Shown here: positions 25,755 to 38,710 of the stretch, in pieces | Layout: every line of letters starts with the position of its first letter | Position numbering within the stretch: position 1 is the first letter of the stretch | Origin: Dirofilaria immitis | Lineage: Eukaryota > Nematoda > Chromadorea > Rhabditida > Onchocercidae | DNA length: 64,000 nt | NCBI GenBank assembly: GCA_024305405.1 | Contig: JAKNDB010000018.1 | Span: 62,001-126,000 of the forward strand | Direction: 5' to 3' | Translations under genes and position numbers: made by a program | The notes under the pieces: model-generated | Database searches by the model: none | What the model saw: the letters and a program-made list of their open reading frames with translations, nothing else | What the model was told of the DNA's origin: nothing

Positions 25755-27682
25755 AATCGTCTTCATCAGTTCTCTGTTGTTGCTAAATTTTTTTATCATT
25801 TTTATCATGTCATGAAAATATGATTTTTATTCAGGATACTTGTACAGCTGAATATATTACATTTAGGTATTCCTGATATCGAAATATCAGTGATAGTTTT
25901 GTACAGAATTTTAGGCATGCCATTTATCTCCAATTCTGCCTAATTTTTCGAAACAAAACATAATCGGTATAGATGTTTTCAGTTATTTGCAAATATGAAA
26001 AAACATAGGAATGTAATTTTGGAAATTTTCTGCAACTGTGTTGACGAAACTTTTTTTGTTAGAATTTCATTCATCTATTGCTCAAAATGCATAATCTTTC
26101 CAGTTGGCGCTTATCATTACTTTTTTCTGAACTGATCGTTGTGATGCTTGTTTTGTATATTATTAATGGCAACAGATAAACTCATGCAGCTTAATCTCTC
26201 TGCTTCCGCTCATTCTTCATTATCAATTTTTAATAAACAATTTCTTTGGGAAACAACGAAATATTATTATGATTTATTTCTGCCCATGCTTTACATTAAT
26301 TTATCGATGTATTGAAAATTATGAAAGTTTTCTTTATTCTATAAGATTTGGTAAATATATCTTCACGTTTCTTTAGTATCAGATAAAGGACGCTGCTACA
26401 TTTGACATTTAAGAATTTTTATTTTATAGATTCCTTATCATGAATTAGGTGGGCCGGCCTTTTTTACTCTTTCACGAAATGCTGATTTCTGATGAATCAT
26501 TAAGAATCACTGATAATAAAAAGTTGAGAATAACAAAGTTGGAAAGTTGGAAGTTGAAAAGTTGAAAAGATTGTATTATATTATGGTCCGCTTTTAATAG
26601 CATTCTTTTCATTATCAAATTTAAAATTATTCGATAATTTAATATAAAACAATTTTAAACTAAAACATCGCCTTGTGATTTGCCCGAAGAGATATGCAGT
26701 GATCGAAAAAAGGAAAAGCTTCAATGTCATTCCATTTATAAGTTTGATAGAGAATTTATGCTATGTAATAAAACTTTTAAAATGGTATATGAAAAAAATT
26801 TTCGTATAATCTAAACAAAAATAATACTGATAAATATTATCAATAAATGATATAAAGCATCTCTTTTTGAAAGGAGCGCTATCACTAAGCCAGATTTAAC
26901 TTTACTATTCAAATTTCATATATTTTATGGATGTTTGTTATAATAAAAAAGCTATACAGAAAATGGAAAATGATTATTAATCGAAACAATCAAAACTGTT
27001 AATGGAAAATAGAAAAAGCTTTTAATATCTTAATAATTATCCAAATAATTATTTCATATGATTCCTCATACTTTCCTTTTCTTTTTTCTTATAAAGAGAG
27101 CATAGAAAAAGAGAAGAAATTAAAGTTGCTAAGAATTAATTAAAAATGAAACATTGTTTAATATTCCTGAACTTATATTATTATCCTTATGATATAATAC
27201 TCTAATATATCATCAATTTTTTTATAAATAATATTTATATGAAAATTATTGGAAAAAGGAAAAAAATAAGTAAATAATAAGATTTACAATAAAATTAAAT
27301 TTATAAAAAAATATTGAATGTTGCAAATGAAACATTGGAGGATAAATGGAAAATGGATTTTTAAAGAAAATATCATTTACTAAAATATATAGGAATTTGA
27401 TTAATTAAAAATTACTGAAATTTATTGTTTAAAAAATATCTTTACTATATATAAATATTTTTATAAAATGGTAATTAAAACTTAAAAATATTCCTCCTTT
27501 ATGCATCATTAAGTTATAGGCTTGAAATAATTTCATTAAAATATCTTTTATATAACATAAAATATAGTAAATCAAATTTAGCTAAATATATATTATTTCT
27601 AGAATATCACTTTATTACAAAATAGATTGATAGAAAGACAAATTAATTTTAAGCAAGCAAAAAGATTTTTTTAACTTATATT
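25755..27682. other. Intergenic region between convergent SGF11 and APMAP-like genes
   Basis: 3' flanks of two convergent genes. AATAAA at 26232-26237 could serve SGF11 with a 3' UTR of about 480 nt. TTTATT at 27611-27616 (AATAAA on the minus strand) could serve the APMAP-like gene. The rest is AT-rich without recognisable genes. A GGCCGGCC palindrome near 26452 is conspicuous in such AT-rich DNA but has no evident role. Confidence 0.55.
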
Positions 27683-30600
27683 TTAATTAATAATTAAATT
27701 TTTACGAAGACGAGCGATAAAAGGTGAACGATAACTGCCTAAATAAAGATATTCATCGCTTTCTGTCACTTGTGATATTTCCTCAATTACTTGACCTTTT
27801 GGATCATGCGCACTTGCTATTATTTGACCTTCTTCATTAAGTTGCAATATTAATGCATGCTTTGAAGTAAACAGTGATAATAGCCATTTCCATTTTCGTT
27901 CCGGCACCAACTACATGAAATTTTGATAATTGATCATTTTAAATTATAAACAATAGAAAAGAAATCTTTTTATGTCATTTTTAAGAAGCGAATCTCATTT
28001 TTTTTTCTTAATTTTGAGCCTTGAAATCTTTCATCTATCAAATTTATAATAAATCTTTCGTTTATTTATTAAATCTATAATAAATTTACCTGAAGAATAC
28101 ATTTTCGTATGTATGGTTTATCAGCAAGATAATCCAACAATGAGAATCGATCACTATGACGTACTGTTCCTAAACCTATCCAAAATGTTCCATTGCTACC
28201 TAAACGTATATTATCTGGGAAACCAGGTAGATTATCAGCGAAAATTTCTGTTTCACCTTTTCGTGAGCCTGCAATCCAATATCTGCAAATATTTACATAT
28301 TATTTAGATGACGATATCCTTCTTGTATTTTATATGCATTTCATATTTTTTTAACGTTGTCAAATTTATTTATTATATAACGATGCTAATTAAGCAGAAA
28401 ATGTTAATTAATCAAGATTCAACAAACAAGAAATTAGCGATAAAAATGCTAATTAAAGTTTCATTTCTCAATTTACTAATTATTTCTATCACTCTTTAAT
28501 AAATACTAATTAAAATGATAATTTCAAAATTTTTATCTTTTAATCCGAGCAGCGCTTGTTTCCGCAACCAGAAATGATTGCTTATCAGGAAATAGCTGAA
28601 TACCATTTGGAAAATACAATTTATCCATAATCACATCAATTTTTCCAGTTGATCGTGTAAAGTGAAAAACTCTGAAAAAAAAAAGTAAAAAGAAAAAAGT
28701 CATTATTCATTATTAGCTAAATTTTTGATTAAACTTGTTTGATTGATTTGTTATCATTTCTACTTTGATAAATGATATAAATAATTGTTTATAAATAAAC
28801 AAAATCAATTAAAAAATTTCATCAATAATCACTTAATTTAATAATAATTAATTCGAAAAATTACCTTCCATTAGGAATACCTTCTAAAAGGATATTCATC
28901 AAATGGCGTCGATCCCATTTGCTAGATGAATCCGTAAATATCAATTCATCATCATTTATCACATCTATATCATTTAAGAATTTCATCGGTTTATCATTTA
29001 CTTTTGTCTGATTTTCTAATATTAACATATGTTGCCCTGAAAATTATAATTAATTCAACATACAGGACATTTATGGCATTTCATAATGAATAACTAAGAT
29101 GGAAATGAAATATTAAATTCTGATTTTTGTTAAATGACAAATTAATAGTTAATAAATTATAAGAATGCTATCAAATATTATCAAATCTTTTGAATGAAAT
29201 ATCTTTTTTATCTATTTTTTTGTTTCTACGGTAAATATACAACCCTTATCGCCTTTTTTTTTTTTTTTATCATATATAAAACATTTTTTGATAAGAAAAT
29301 TATTTCGTCTTCAAACTTTTACTTGAAGTTACCGAAATTTAAGAAAAATAATATTTAGATTACTTAAAGGAATAATTTATCAGGATTGGGATAATATAAT
29401 GATAAACATTTCAAGATTCTTTTAATAGATACTTGCATATATATATATATATACATTTCTTTGTTAATCTTGTATGATATGCAATAATGATAATGATCGA
29501 ATTCCGTGAAAAATTTATATCAAAATTGATAAAATAATTATAAAATCAAAAAATTTATTTTATAATTACCTGTTTTAAGATTAACAGAAAAATGCCAAGA
29601 TATGTATCAATGGCCACTATAGTTTCATTATCTAATCGACGAAGACCTAACGGTCGGCCACATTTTGGTTCCATATCAAATTCACCATCTTAAACAATTG
29701 AATAATTGTTAGGAAATTTTATTTGAAAAAGAATAAAAAACTTATAAAGTTATATTTAAATGAAAAATTGAATTTTAAATATAAATTCTTTTCGTTCATT
29801 TGTATTGCATTTTTTTTTGAATAATATCCATTAATCTATCAATTATTGAATTATCGATATGAATATTAAAAAAAAAAATAAAATTTACTGATAAAATGAA
29901 AATGATAAATGATTAATTGAATAGCTCAAATAATATTTATACATTGACAATTTATTTATCATTCAAAGTTTTTCTCAGTGTAAAATAAAAAAATAACCGC
30001 ATAGATCGGGATTGATTGATGAAAATCCAAAAATTTTCTCAATATTTCCACCTTTGATGTTAATTATCGTTCCTTTTTGTGTTCCAGTCGTAATACCGTC
30101 TAAAAAATGAAAATTTTCATACGAACAAAAAAGAAAGGTTAATAAATTGATGATAAGAGCAATAATAATGTTTATATTTTAAAACAATCTTAATAGAAAA
30201 ATCTAAATTAGATTTTTCTTTTCAAAAAAAAATGATTCATTTAAATTATTTTTTTTCACTTAAATTATTCATTCTCATTCGTTACTATTCATTCTTTTTC
30301 ATTTCTAAATTATTCCTTCCCAATAAATGATACATAAAAATGAATTTCTTATAAACTTAAAAATTGATGAATGATATTTTTTAAATTGAAAGTGAAGAAC
30401 GATTTATATTGAAGAATGATTTAAATAAAGAAAAGTTAAATTAGGAATGTGATTGGAACCATTCGAAATATTCTATTAAAATTTTTAAAATACTTCAAAT
30501 AATACCCAACCTTTATCTACAAGAATTGATTCTGGGCCAAGAATTTTATGCTCCAGAAGATAATCTGCTTTAGTTAATATATCATTCACCGCTAAAACAC

Positions 30601-31021
30601 CTTCTAATTTTGGTGGCTTCGGTAATCTAAATTAATTCTTATTCCGATCATTAACAATTATTTAAACATAAGATGTAAGAAGTATTGATTTTGGTTTTAT
30701 GGTTTTATCTTGAATAGAATCAAAAAAAAATTTGTACTAAAATGATAAAAGTTTATTTGATGTATCTATTGATGAAATTGATTCAAGTAGTATTTAACAA
30801 TAATTAAAATCAATGAATTATCAATTTTATCACTATTTAACCATTACGCAACACTTCCATTTTTTCTATCCTCTATCCTCGTTTATTCTGATCTTTTCTT
30901 TGTAAAAAAAAAAAATTTTTAAGACTTACTCAAACCGTATACAATGAAATACTGATGAAGGTGTAACAATGAATATGATAATGGCAACAACAATAACCAA
31001 AAAGATAAAAGGAAAAGTTTG
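27683..31021 (-). CDS. APMAP: APMAP-like (strictosidine synthase-like) membrane protein, with lesions
   Basis: Eight coding exons are clear: 31021-30930, 30626-30511, 30099-29998, about 29689-29576, 29036-28865, 28671-28537, 28282-28090 and 27910-27683. The order matches human APMAP: an N-terminal membrane anchor (FIFLVIVVAIIIFIV), then a six-bladed propeller with GPESI, DGITTGTQKG, FLNDI, FTDSSSKWDRRH, FPNGIQL, AETSAARI, PGFPDNIRLGSNGTFWIGL and the end YLYLGSYRSPFIARL. APMAP-type proteins are single-pass type II membrane proteins with esterase-like activity; the substrate here is unknown. Three problems: exon 29689-29576 loses frame at A5 (29588-29592), where SVNLKTG is expected; the intron after 28537 begins AT, not GT; and the only nearby ATG exon (31220-31213) is out of frame with exon 31021. 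Consensus errors could explain the first and third. Pseudogene status is possible. Confidence 0.82.
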
Positions 31022-34014
31022 CTGAAAAAAGAAATGATCAAAAAGTATTGCTATCTTGATTAAATCAATAATAATGATAGTCAAATCAACGACAAATCTT
31101 CATCATTTTTTGAATCATTTAAATGCGGATCAATCCATTTTGTTAAATTATTTCTTTCCAAAAAAAAATTAAAATTGAATTGAAATGGTTCAGAAGCAAA
31201 GAATAAACAAACCTGCTCATTTTAAATGAAATTTCGAAAAGATTCCAAACAACAAAAATGAAAAAGTGTAAACTTATAAATGTACTTTTCTTGATCTATA
31301 ATTTAAAAAGCGACAAATTATCGTATCAATTTGATGATTATAATAAACAACGATAATAAAAGGTTGAAAATTGCGTACATATATATTTGATTATTTTTTT
31401 CATAATGATTTTGAAAAAAGATTTTATCACAATTCACAGGAAAACATTCCGACATCCATGAATCTTATTTTCGTAATACAGAAAAGTGAAGGAATTCTAT
31501 CGAAAAAGATACCAGAATGATTATCAATGTGATGTTTCTATGTAATGTTGCAAAAAAAAAAAGAGTGATATGTTAATTATCTCAAGAAAATGACTAAATT
31601 TTAGCTAATTTCTTACCAATAATTTTTTTTTGCACAAATATTCCAGCAAATCATTCCAATTGTAAAAAAAAAGATCAAATAAAATTGGATAAGAAAGGAA
31701 AAAGTTATCAAAATTTATCAGCCATTTCAAAATAAATTTCTAGTCACAACAATATCAAAGTTAAAGCATTAGAACAGAACCTGGTAAAACCTTTGAATGA
31801 CAGTTATTGTTTTAGTCTTTCAATTCGAGAAAATTATAATGCAAAAAAAATCGATAATCATCATTCCTTATTCTTTCAATTCAAAAAGTAAAATCAAACA
31901 GGTAAATGTCTCGACAGGTATGCACGGTTATTCTAATGTTAAGAGATGGCATAGAAATAACAAATAATGAAAAACATGAAAAATTTTCTTTGAAATTTTT
32001 TTCGTCGGGAAAAATTTGTTTTCAAAATTTTTTAATATAAACAAATTGGCAAAGTAAAAAAGGAAAAAAGGAAAAAGAAATGGAAGTTATGTCGCGAAAA
32101 TAATTTATTTTTATTTTGCCATTTAAAGTATATTCTTCTTTTATTAGCCTTTAAAAAGTAGCATTGAATTTTTTTTCATTTTTGAAACTTCAATATTTGC
32201 TCATAATTTTTATTTAAAAATTGAAATGAAAAATGAAAATAAATATAACTATAATGTAGGTAAGTGAATATTCTTTATATTACGTTATATCAAATATAAG
32301 AATTTATTTCATAATTTAATTTCGGATAAATAAATTATCAAATTGAATAAATTATATTATTAAATAATCGAATTATCATTATGGAAACAGTAATAGAAAC
32401 ATTATCAATGGGTTAAATTTATGATTAAAACTTGTTCATAAAATGATTGATTTGTTCGAAATGGAAAATGTTGGAACGAAGAAAAGTAAAATATGGCAAG
32501 AGAAAGAAGAAGAAGGAAGAAAATGAAAGAAAAGATAATAAAAAGTATCTTAGCATAAAGTTGAAATATTAGCATCGTTCATTACAAAATATTCACTGAA
32601 TTAATAAACTATTTCATGCGTCGAAATGATATAAAAAACTTGTGATTATAATTGAATACAAAATCAGAATCCAATTGGTTCAATTCCATCATAGCTTCTT
32701 GAATGGTACTTAAAATTCATTAGCATACCAATTTAATATTAATCCAAGTTTATCGATCAAAATAAAAGAATTCCAATATATGCTAATCGATTCTAACATA
32801 TGGAAAAATTTCTTTTTCATTTCCTATTTAATATATCAAAAATATATTTTTCCGTAAGATGCCAATCTTCGATGTGTCATTTGATCATCCAAATCGATAA
32901 TAGAAAATGAAGGAGAAGGTCTCTGAAAGAGATTGAGAATCCTTGGCTTTTAAGTATGCCGAGTAAAGATTGGGATATATATTAGCCAGATGAAAATTGA
33001 TCAATAATAGCTCTTAATTAGCTGATAATGATAAATAATTATCAGGTTCTCATAAAAATTAAAGTAAGAGATGAGATATCAGATAAGTTTGATATATTTG
33101 AAATAGTAATTACGTAATTTTAAAATAGCAATTTTGCTAATATTTGGGTTGTAATCTTGAAATGGCCAATATTATTGTACTTTGATATATCGTGGTATGG
33201 TAGTTTTGAAGTGGAAACCGCAGTAATATTTGATGTATGATTAGTTATACGGTAATATACGTATATCGAGATATGATAATTTTACGATGCTGATATGATC
33301 GTATTTCTGAACAAGATGTAAACTATCAAAACTTAGCTTATCATTTGTTTACATTTGAATGGAAGAAATTTAGTTATTCAAAAAATATTTTTTCCTAAAA
33401 AAATTTTTTTAAACTCTTGAACTCAAACCTAATATTATTTATTAATTTTTTAATTAAAATTAAGCAACTATATATCATATTGAAAGGAAATAAATGATTA
33501 TTAGCTTACTGATATATGTGTTTTAACAAATACCCTATAAAAGTATACTGATCAATTTAATAAATAAAAATTTCAATTTTGATCAAAATTTATCAAAAAA
33601 GATAAGGCTTGAAATTAAAAAGTTTCCAAAAAAGTTATCATACAATTTGTTTCTGGCCAAGCGAAAGTTAGCGAAATTAAATTATAATAATGACATTAAC
33701 AGAAAACATAAATTCTCATATTATTTGCAACTTTTTATGTATCAAATTAGATAAACTTTAATGCCACCAAGGAACGAAAGAGGTGCTGCCACGGTAATTT
33801 ACCTGTTTCAGTAGGCATCCAAGATTTCACCTTTCGTAGTTTCATTTTTTTCGTGGGACTGGAATGTCGGGTTTTTATTAATTCGAATGATTTCATGCGA
33901 TCATATCATCGGCAGAATTATCAGTTGATAACAATTGATTAATCAGTCAATAATTAAATAAGTATTAGTCGTTTGCGGAAGTTTAGCAATCGACAAGATG
34001 TTACTTCAGAAGCA
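31022..34014. other. Region between the APMAP-like and THAP genes
   Basis: About 3 kb between divergent genes, AT-rich. A candidate start exon for the APMAP-like gene lies at 31220-31213 (ATGAGCAG followed by a GT donor). A candidate 5' exon for the THAP gene is at 33761-33793. Otherwise no genes, RNAs or mobile elements are recognisable. Confidence 0.5.
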
Positions 34015-36049
34015 ATGGAAAAGTGTGTTTTCTGCGGCTGGTATCGTCGTACCAACGGTCCAGCATTGAGATTTTACGGAGTTCCACGTGAACCAGGCTT
34101 AAAGCGTGTGAAATGGTTATGTGCTATTGGTGATCGAGAATTATCACCGAAAGATAAGGTTTGTCTATTTCTTCGTATTATTATGTTGTAGTTGTCTTTA
34201 TCTCTGACACGGTGGAATTATCAACAAGATTATTTCGGGTCATTTTTGTGTACTCATCAGTAAGTTTGTAAAAATTATTGTATTTTTCTAATTTATAACT
34301 GAAATATCATATTTCTCTTGCTGATCAATTTTCGATAATACATCATATAATTCTAGCTAATATAGACTGAATTTGAAAATATGATCGTAGCTCAAGTTTT
34401 TGAATAGATCAAGCAGCCAAAATCTTCTGAGACTTTCGTTCAATTAAAATGGAAAATTATGTAATCCTTGAAGTACATTATAATTAGTAATTTAATTTGA
34501 GAACTAATTGAAATCTCATTGAGTTTTCAATAATATAAACTACTTGGAAATATACTTCTAATATTCTGAAATATCTCTCCTAAAATGTTGAAATATGAAT
34601 CATATCATTTTTCATTAAATGAAATAGGTAATAAGCTCATTCTTATTTGCCTTCATTATCTCTTTGTTAGTTTATTACCAATCATTTTAATTTGTAGGTA
34701 TGCAGTATACATTTTCGACAGGGTCGACCATCGAACGATCCATCACATGAAGATTTTGCTCCTCATTTATTCTTGCATCGTTCGATATCACAACCTGTTG
34801 CTAAAACGTTGACATATCTCGAAAGTCTTGCTAATGATGATGATTTGGATGAAATGGTATGTTTGAACCTATCCTTGTTCCATTTGTTTCTTTCGAAATG
34901 TTACATGCGAATTGCTATAAAAAGCATATCATCATCGATTCCATTTTTTTGCGAAGATTATAAAAAGCATATCATCATCTATTCGATTTATAGAATATAA
35001 TTTGCCATAAAAACATATTATCTACTTATTTTTCTTTTTAAATGATCGTCCTACCATTATGGCAAGTAGAAATTTGTAAAAATGAATATTATGTTTGTTA
35101 GCGTTAACATTTCAATAAATGAGTTGAATTTATTATTTAAGCCTTCTATATCACGACCCGAGCGATCTGAGCGTCTGCATGCTTGTAAGCCATCAATTTT
35201 ACGAAAACGGCGAAAAGTTACATCCATTTCGAGTGAAGCCAAGGTCAGTTTTTCTACCCTTTCTTTTTCCTATTTTAATCAGTAAGTTATAAAAATTTCT
35301 ATTATATATGCATCGGTACACGTTTTGTAGTGATGTTGACTTGCAATCGAATACGATATTCTTGATGGAAAATTTTCATCAATTTTCATTAATTCCTTTG
35401 TGAAATTCATCAATTTCCATTAATTCCTTTGTGAAATTCATCAATTTTTGTAGAAAACCGACCAGGATACTGTCGAAAATTCACAGGATAGTTCGTCGGA
35501 AAAAACTTTGTTACCGGAAGCCCAAGAAGTGGAAAAAAGGCCATCAAAAGATGATATGCCAAATATTGTAATGTTTACGAATCCTGTGACAGGTATGAAA
35601 AAACGTATGAAATTGCAACATTTGCCTCGACCGTTTATCGAAGCAGTAGGCATTAAACCAGGCCAAACTGTGATTATCAAACGTCGGATACGCATGGCTA
35701 AATCAGCACGAAATCAAGTAAGTTTGCAATGCTCGAATATATTTGCATATTTGTCTTGATGTTGCATTGTATTAATTTTTTAAAAAAATTAAAAAGAAAG
35801 AAAGAAAAAAGTTTGCATCAGTTCTCTAAACAATAAGTCCCTAGTGAAGGTTTTCAGCAAAATTTAATTCTGTGTAGGCTATGTAGAAGTCGCTTAGAAA
35901 TATTTCCTGTCATTCACATCGAGAAGAAAAAGTTGTTCATTTAATATGTTTTTTTCTAGACAGAAGGATCTGACAGTATGGAAAATGTTCTGGAAAAAGA
36001 GGAAAACCTTTTGGAGAATGCGGCAGTATATGTTAAAAGTTACTACTAA
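34015..36049 (+). CDS. THAP-domain zinc-finger protein
   Basis: Five exons in phase: 34015-34158, 34698-34856, 35142-35243, 35454-35717 and 35960-36049. They total 759 nt, 252 aa. The N-terminus is a THAP C2CH zinc finger: C4-x2-C7 (MEKCVFCGW), a conserved tryptophan (KRVKWLC), then C-x2-H in VCSIHF, followed by GRPSNDPSHEDFAPHLF, the usual nematode form of the THAP end. THAP proteins bind DNA in the nucleus and often repress transcription. The middle is basic (RKRRKV, possible nuclear localisation signal). Exon 4 has the block FTNPVTGMKKRMKLQHLPRP, not assigned to any family by me, and the end is acidic. The start is the first in-frame ATG; an in-phase upstream exon is possible. AATAAA lies at 36090-36095. 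Confidence 0.87.
35374..35450. repeat. 31-bp tandem repeat, two and a half copies
   Basis: TAATTCCTTTGTGAAATTCA plus TCAATTTCCAT repeated about 2.4 times, in the THAP gene intron immediately before exon 4. The last copy runs into the 3' splice site (TTTTTGTAG). Confidence 0.8.
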
Positions 36050-37614
36050 AAAACAGTAACTTTTTATATTGTATTATATTTTATTGTATAATAAATTTAA
36101 TGACTTTTTGTTTCATAAAAGAAATTTTATATTGAAGCTTGTAATTATATTGAAGCTTGTAATTAGAGTAGAACGTAATGGTTACCTCTTGGTAAGCAAA
36201 AAGAGACCTTAAAATCGGATAAATACTTTTGCCTGTTGGTTGGTTACTCCAATGTTTCAAATTATTATTTGTTTATTTGGCATTTGAATCAGGCGGGATG
36301 ATTTATTGTTTGTTATCCAGGAAAAATTATTAGAAATTTTATGGTCCTTTCGATACATATTTACCGTTTCATATTTTTATAACACCATGATCTTCTAATT
36401 TTATCACATTCCTGAAATAGGGATATGTTTTATAATAATTTTTTTAAATAAAGAAAATTGAAATATGACAAGATATAATGAAAGAAAAGATAAAACACTG
36501 AAATATAAAAAGAATAAAAATGTTCGGAATAACCGAAATATTTTACAATATAAATATACGGATATAATCAAAATATACTTGTATTATATGAGTAATTCCG
36601 AAATGAAAGCTTATAATACAAAAATTAGCTTTACTCGTATTTCTAAAAGAGTAATAAGTCATCTAATTTTCAGTTTTTAAAATTATGTGAATTACTTTAA
36701 GTTTTATAAACATTTCTGATCAATCATCTTGTCAGTTTCATAACCAAAAACACCCTAAATTCTATAAACATCTTTAACTATCAATCACTTTGGCAGATCT
36801 ATAATCATATAAACATCCGCTAATTATTAATCATTATAGCATATTAAGTAATTAAAAAGTAAATATTTATTTCTATACCACAACTAACTTTAAAAATTCC
36901 TAAATCTTCTGATATTAGATATTGGAAACATACAAATATTTGCCATTTAACAATTTCATTTTTTATCGATGTCATAAATACTACTAAAAATTGTAAGCAG
37001 CTTCACTACAAAAGAAATACCATACCATACCACTTTATAATGTATCTTTCCTATTTTCAGCTAAGATATTTTAATTTTGATTTTATTTTAATTATATTGC
37101 CTTTTATTATGCTCATCGAATTCCTTATACCGTTTCGATAAGCCCTAATAAAATAAATCGTTTTATTCCTTAATGCAACCGACAGTCAAGCTAACAACTC
37201 CTCATCGCTACGATAAATACTGATAATTCAAACGAGTGATTCAATTCAATCAAGGAGAAATTTCTCTGCTATCAAATTCAAATAATCAAAGAAGAGAATT
37301 CTCTAATCTTCCACTAAACACAGTCCTTCAAACCTAATCAACTTAATTTTTGCAATAGAAAGAAAGAAAAATATTCCTAATACGCGTATAAGCTGATTGA
37401 CCGATAAAATCAAATGATATTTCAAGCTAATGCAGAGAGACTGCATTGTTCGAGTTCTATATCTAATACAATAAATTCAAAAATTGTAAAGATTATTTCC
37501 ACCTTTTCCGTTCACTGTTAATATAAATAAACAATGCGGAACCGATAGTTGTATCAGTGATTTATTTTTGTTTTTTAGAATTCATATAATCATGCTCCAT
37601 CATATGCACAGCGG
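36050..37614. other. Intergenic region between convergent THAP and ERG28-like genes
   Basis: Contains AATAAA at 36090-36095 for the THAP gene, a 19-bp tandem duplication near 36130-36165 (TATTGAAGCTTGTAAT twice), and TTTATT at 37561-37566, which is AATAAA for the ERG28-like gene. No other gene is visible. Confidence 0.6.
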
Positions 37615-38710
37615 TCAGTTTTCTTCGCTTTTTTCTTGTTTTTCGATAACTGCGAATAAGTATCTCCAGCTAGATATGATAACTAATACTGTAAAACCTT
37701 AAATAAAGAGAAATTAACTGAAAATTTAATAGATTCGCAATTTCTTTCAAATTATCATTAGAAGTTTAAAATGAAAGAAATAAGCATCCTGAATAATATT
37801 AGTTGTAATCATGAGAAAAAGTTATTTTTAAATAATCAACATTAAAATATTAATTAATTTGGGATAATTAATTAACTCTGCTAGCGATAAAAGGATAGCA
37901 CTTTTCATTTCAGTCGGAAACAGTGCATGTTTCAAATAATGATTTAATAATGTATTGTTGCAAAATCTATTCCATAGCAATCAAATTAAGCTTATTTCTA
38001 CTTTAATTCAATGAAAATTTTAAAGGAATGTAAATTACAATCGACTGACCGGATAAAACAATCTGTATATACATAGCGGCTGATTTTTTGAATAATTCAG
38101 CGTAGAAAATTTCGAAGCTAAGAAAGGCAATCGATATTACCGAACAAATTATATGAAAAATATGAAGTGGAATACAATCGAAATAATAAATTACGAAGAG
38201 ACGTAGAAGTAGTAGTATCCAGTAATGGACAAAAAATGAAGCTGCGATAGGTTTTATATCTAAAAATGGTATATGCTGTATTATTACAATAAGTTAGCAA
38301 ATGAAAAACCTTTAAGGTTAATACTGTATAGTTAAAATAGCAGGATAATATTCAGCAACCTTACCATTCAAGATTATAAGTGTGAATAGTTATTTACAAA
38401 CGATAAAATTAATAAACTATTAAGTAACTAAGAGGCATTCTTGATTTATATTTAGATAATTTTATTAATAGGACGAAATGTAAAAATGATACGTACATCG
38501 TTTATGCCACAATTTTTATATGTATTTATTTTTAAATTATCATTACAAAAATTATGTTTTGATTTTATTTAATAACTAACCTGTTAGGGCAATTTTAGGG
38601 CGGAGTAAAATTTCTGAAAAGATTTTTGGTTGCATGCATTGTTGAAGATTACCAAGAAGTTGCAATACAGTAAATGATAACCAGGCGCGTATCATATTTC
38701 GAATTTCCAT
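37615..38710 (-). CDS. ERG28: ERG28-like ER membrane protein
   Basis: Three exons: 38710-38581, 38259-38050 and 37688-37615. They total 414 nt and 137 aa, close to the family's usual 140. The start MEIRNMIRAWLSF with LQLLGNLQQC matches the Erg28 N-terminus (RAW..F...LQ.LGN..QC). IKPIAASFFVHYWILLLLRL matches the second segment, and a glutamate-containing FEIFYAELF matches the HFLSELF region. Four hydrophobic segments and a short lysine-rich tail (EKQEKSEEN) are seen. In yeast and mammals Erg28 is an ER scaffold that holds the sterol C4-demethylation enzymes together. Nematodes need dietary sterol, so the partner here may differ. The gene lies downstream of PSME4 on the same strand but 2.4 kb away. 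A poly(A) signal follows 49 bp after the stop. Confidence 0.85.

Noticed and set aside
26449..26462. GGCCGGCC palindrome in AT-rich DNA
   Set aside because: A single 8-bp palindrome with no repeats or nearby gene signals; no functional inference is possible.
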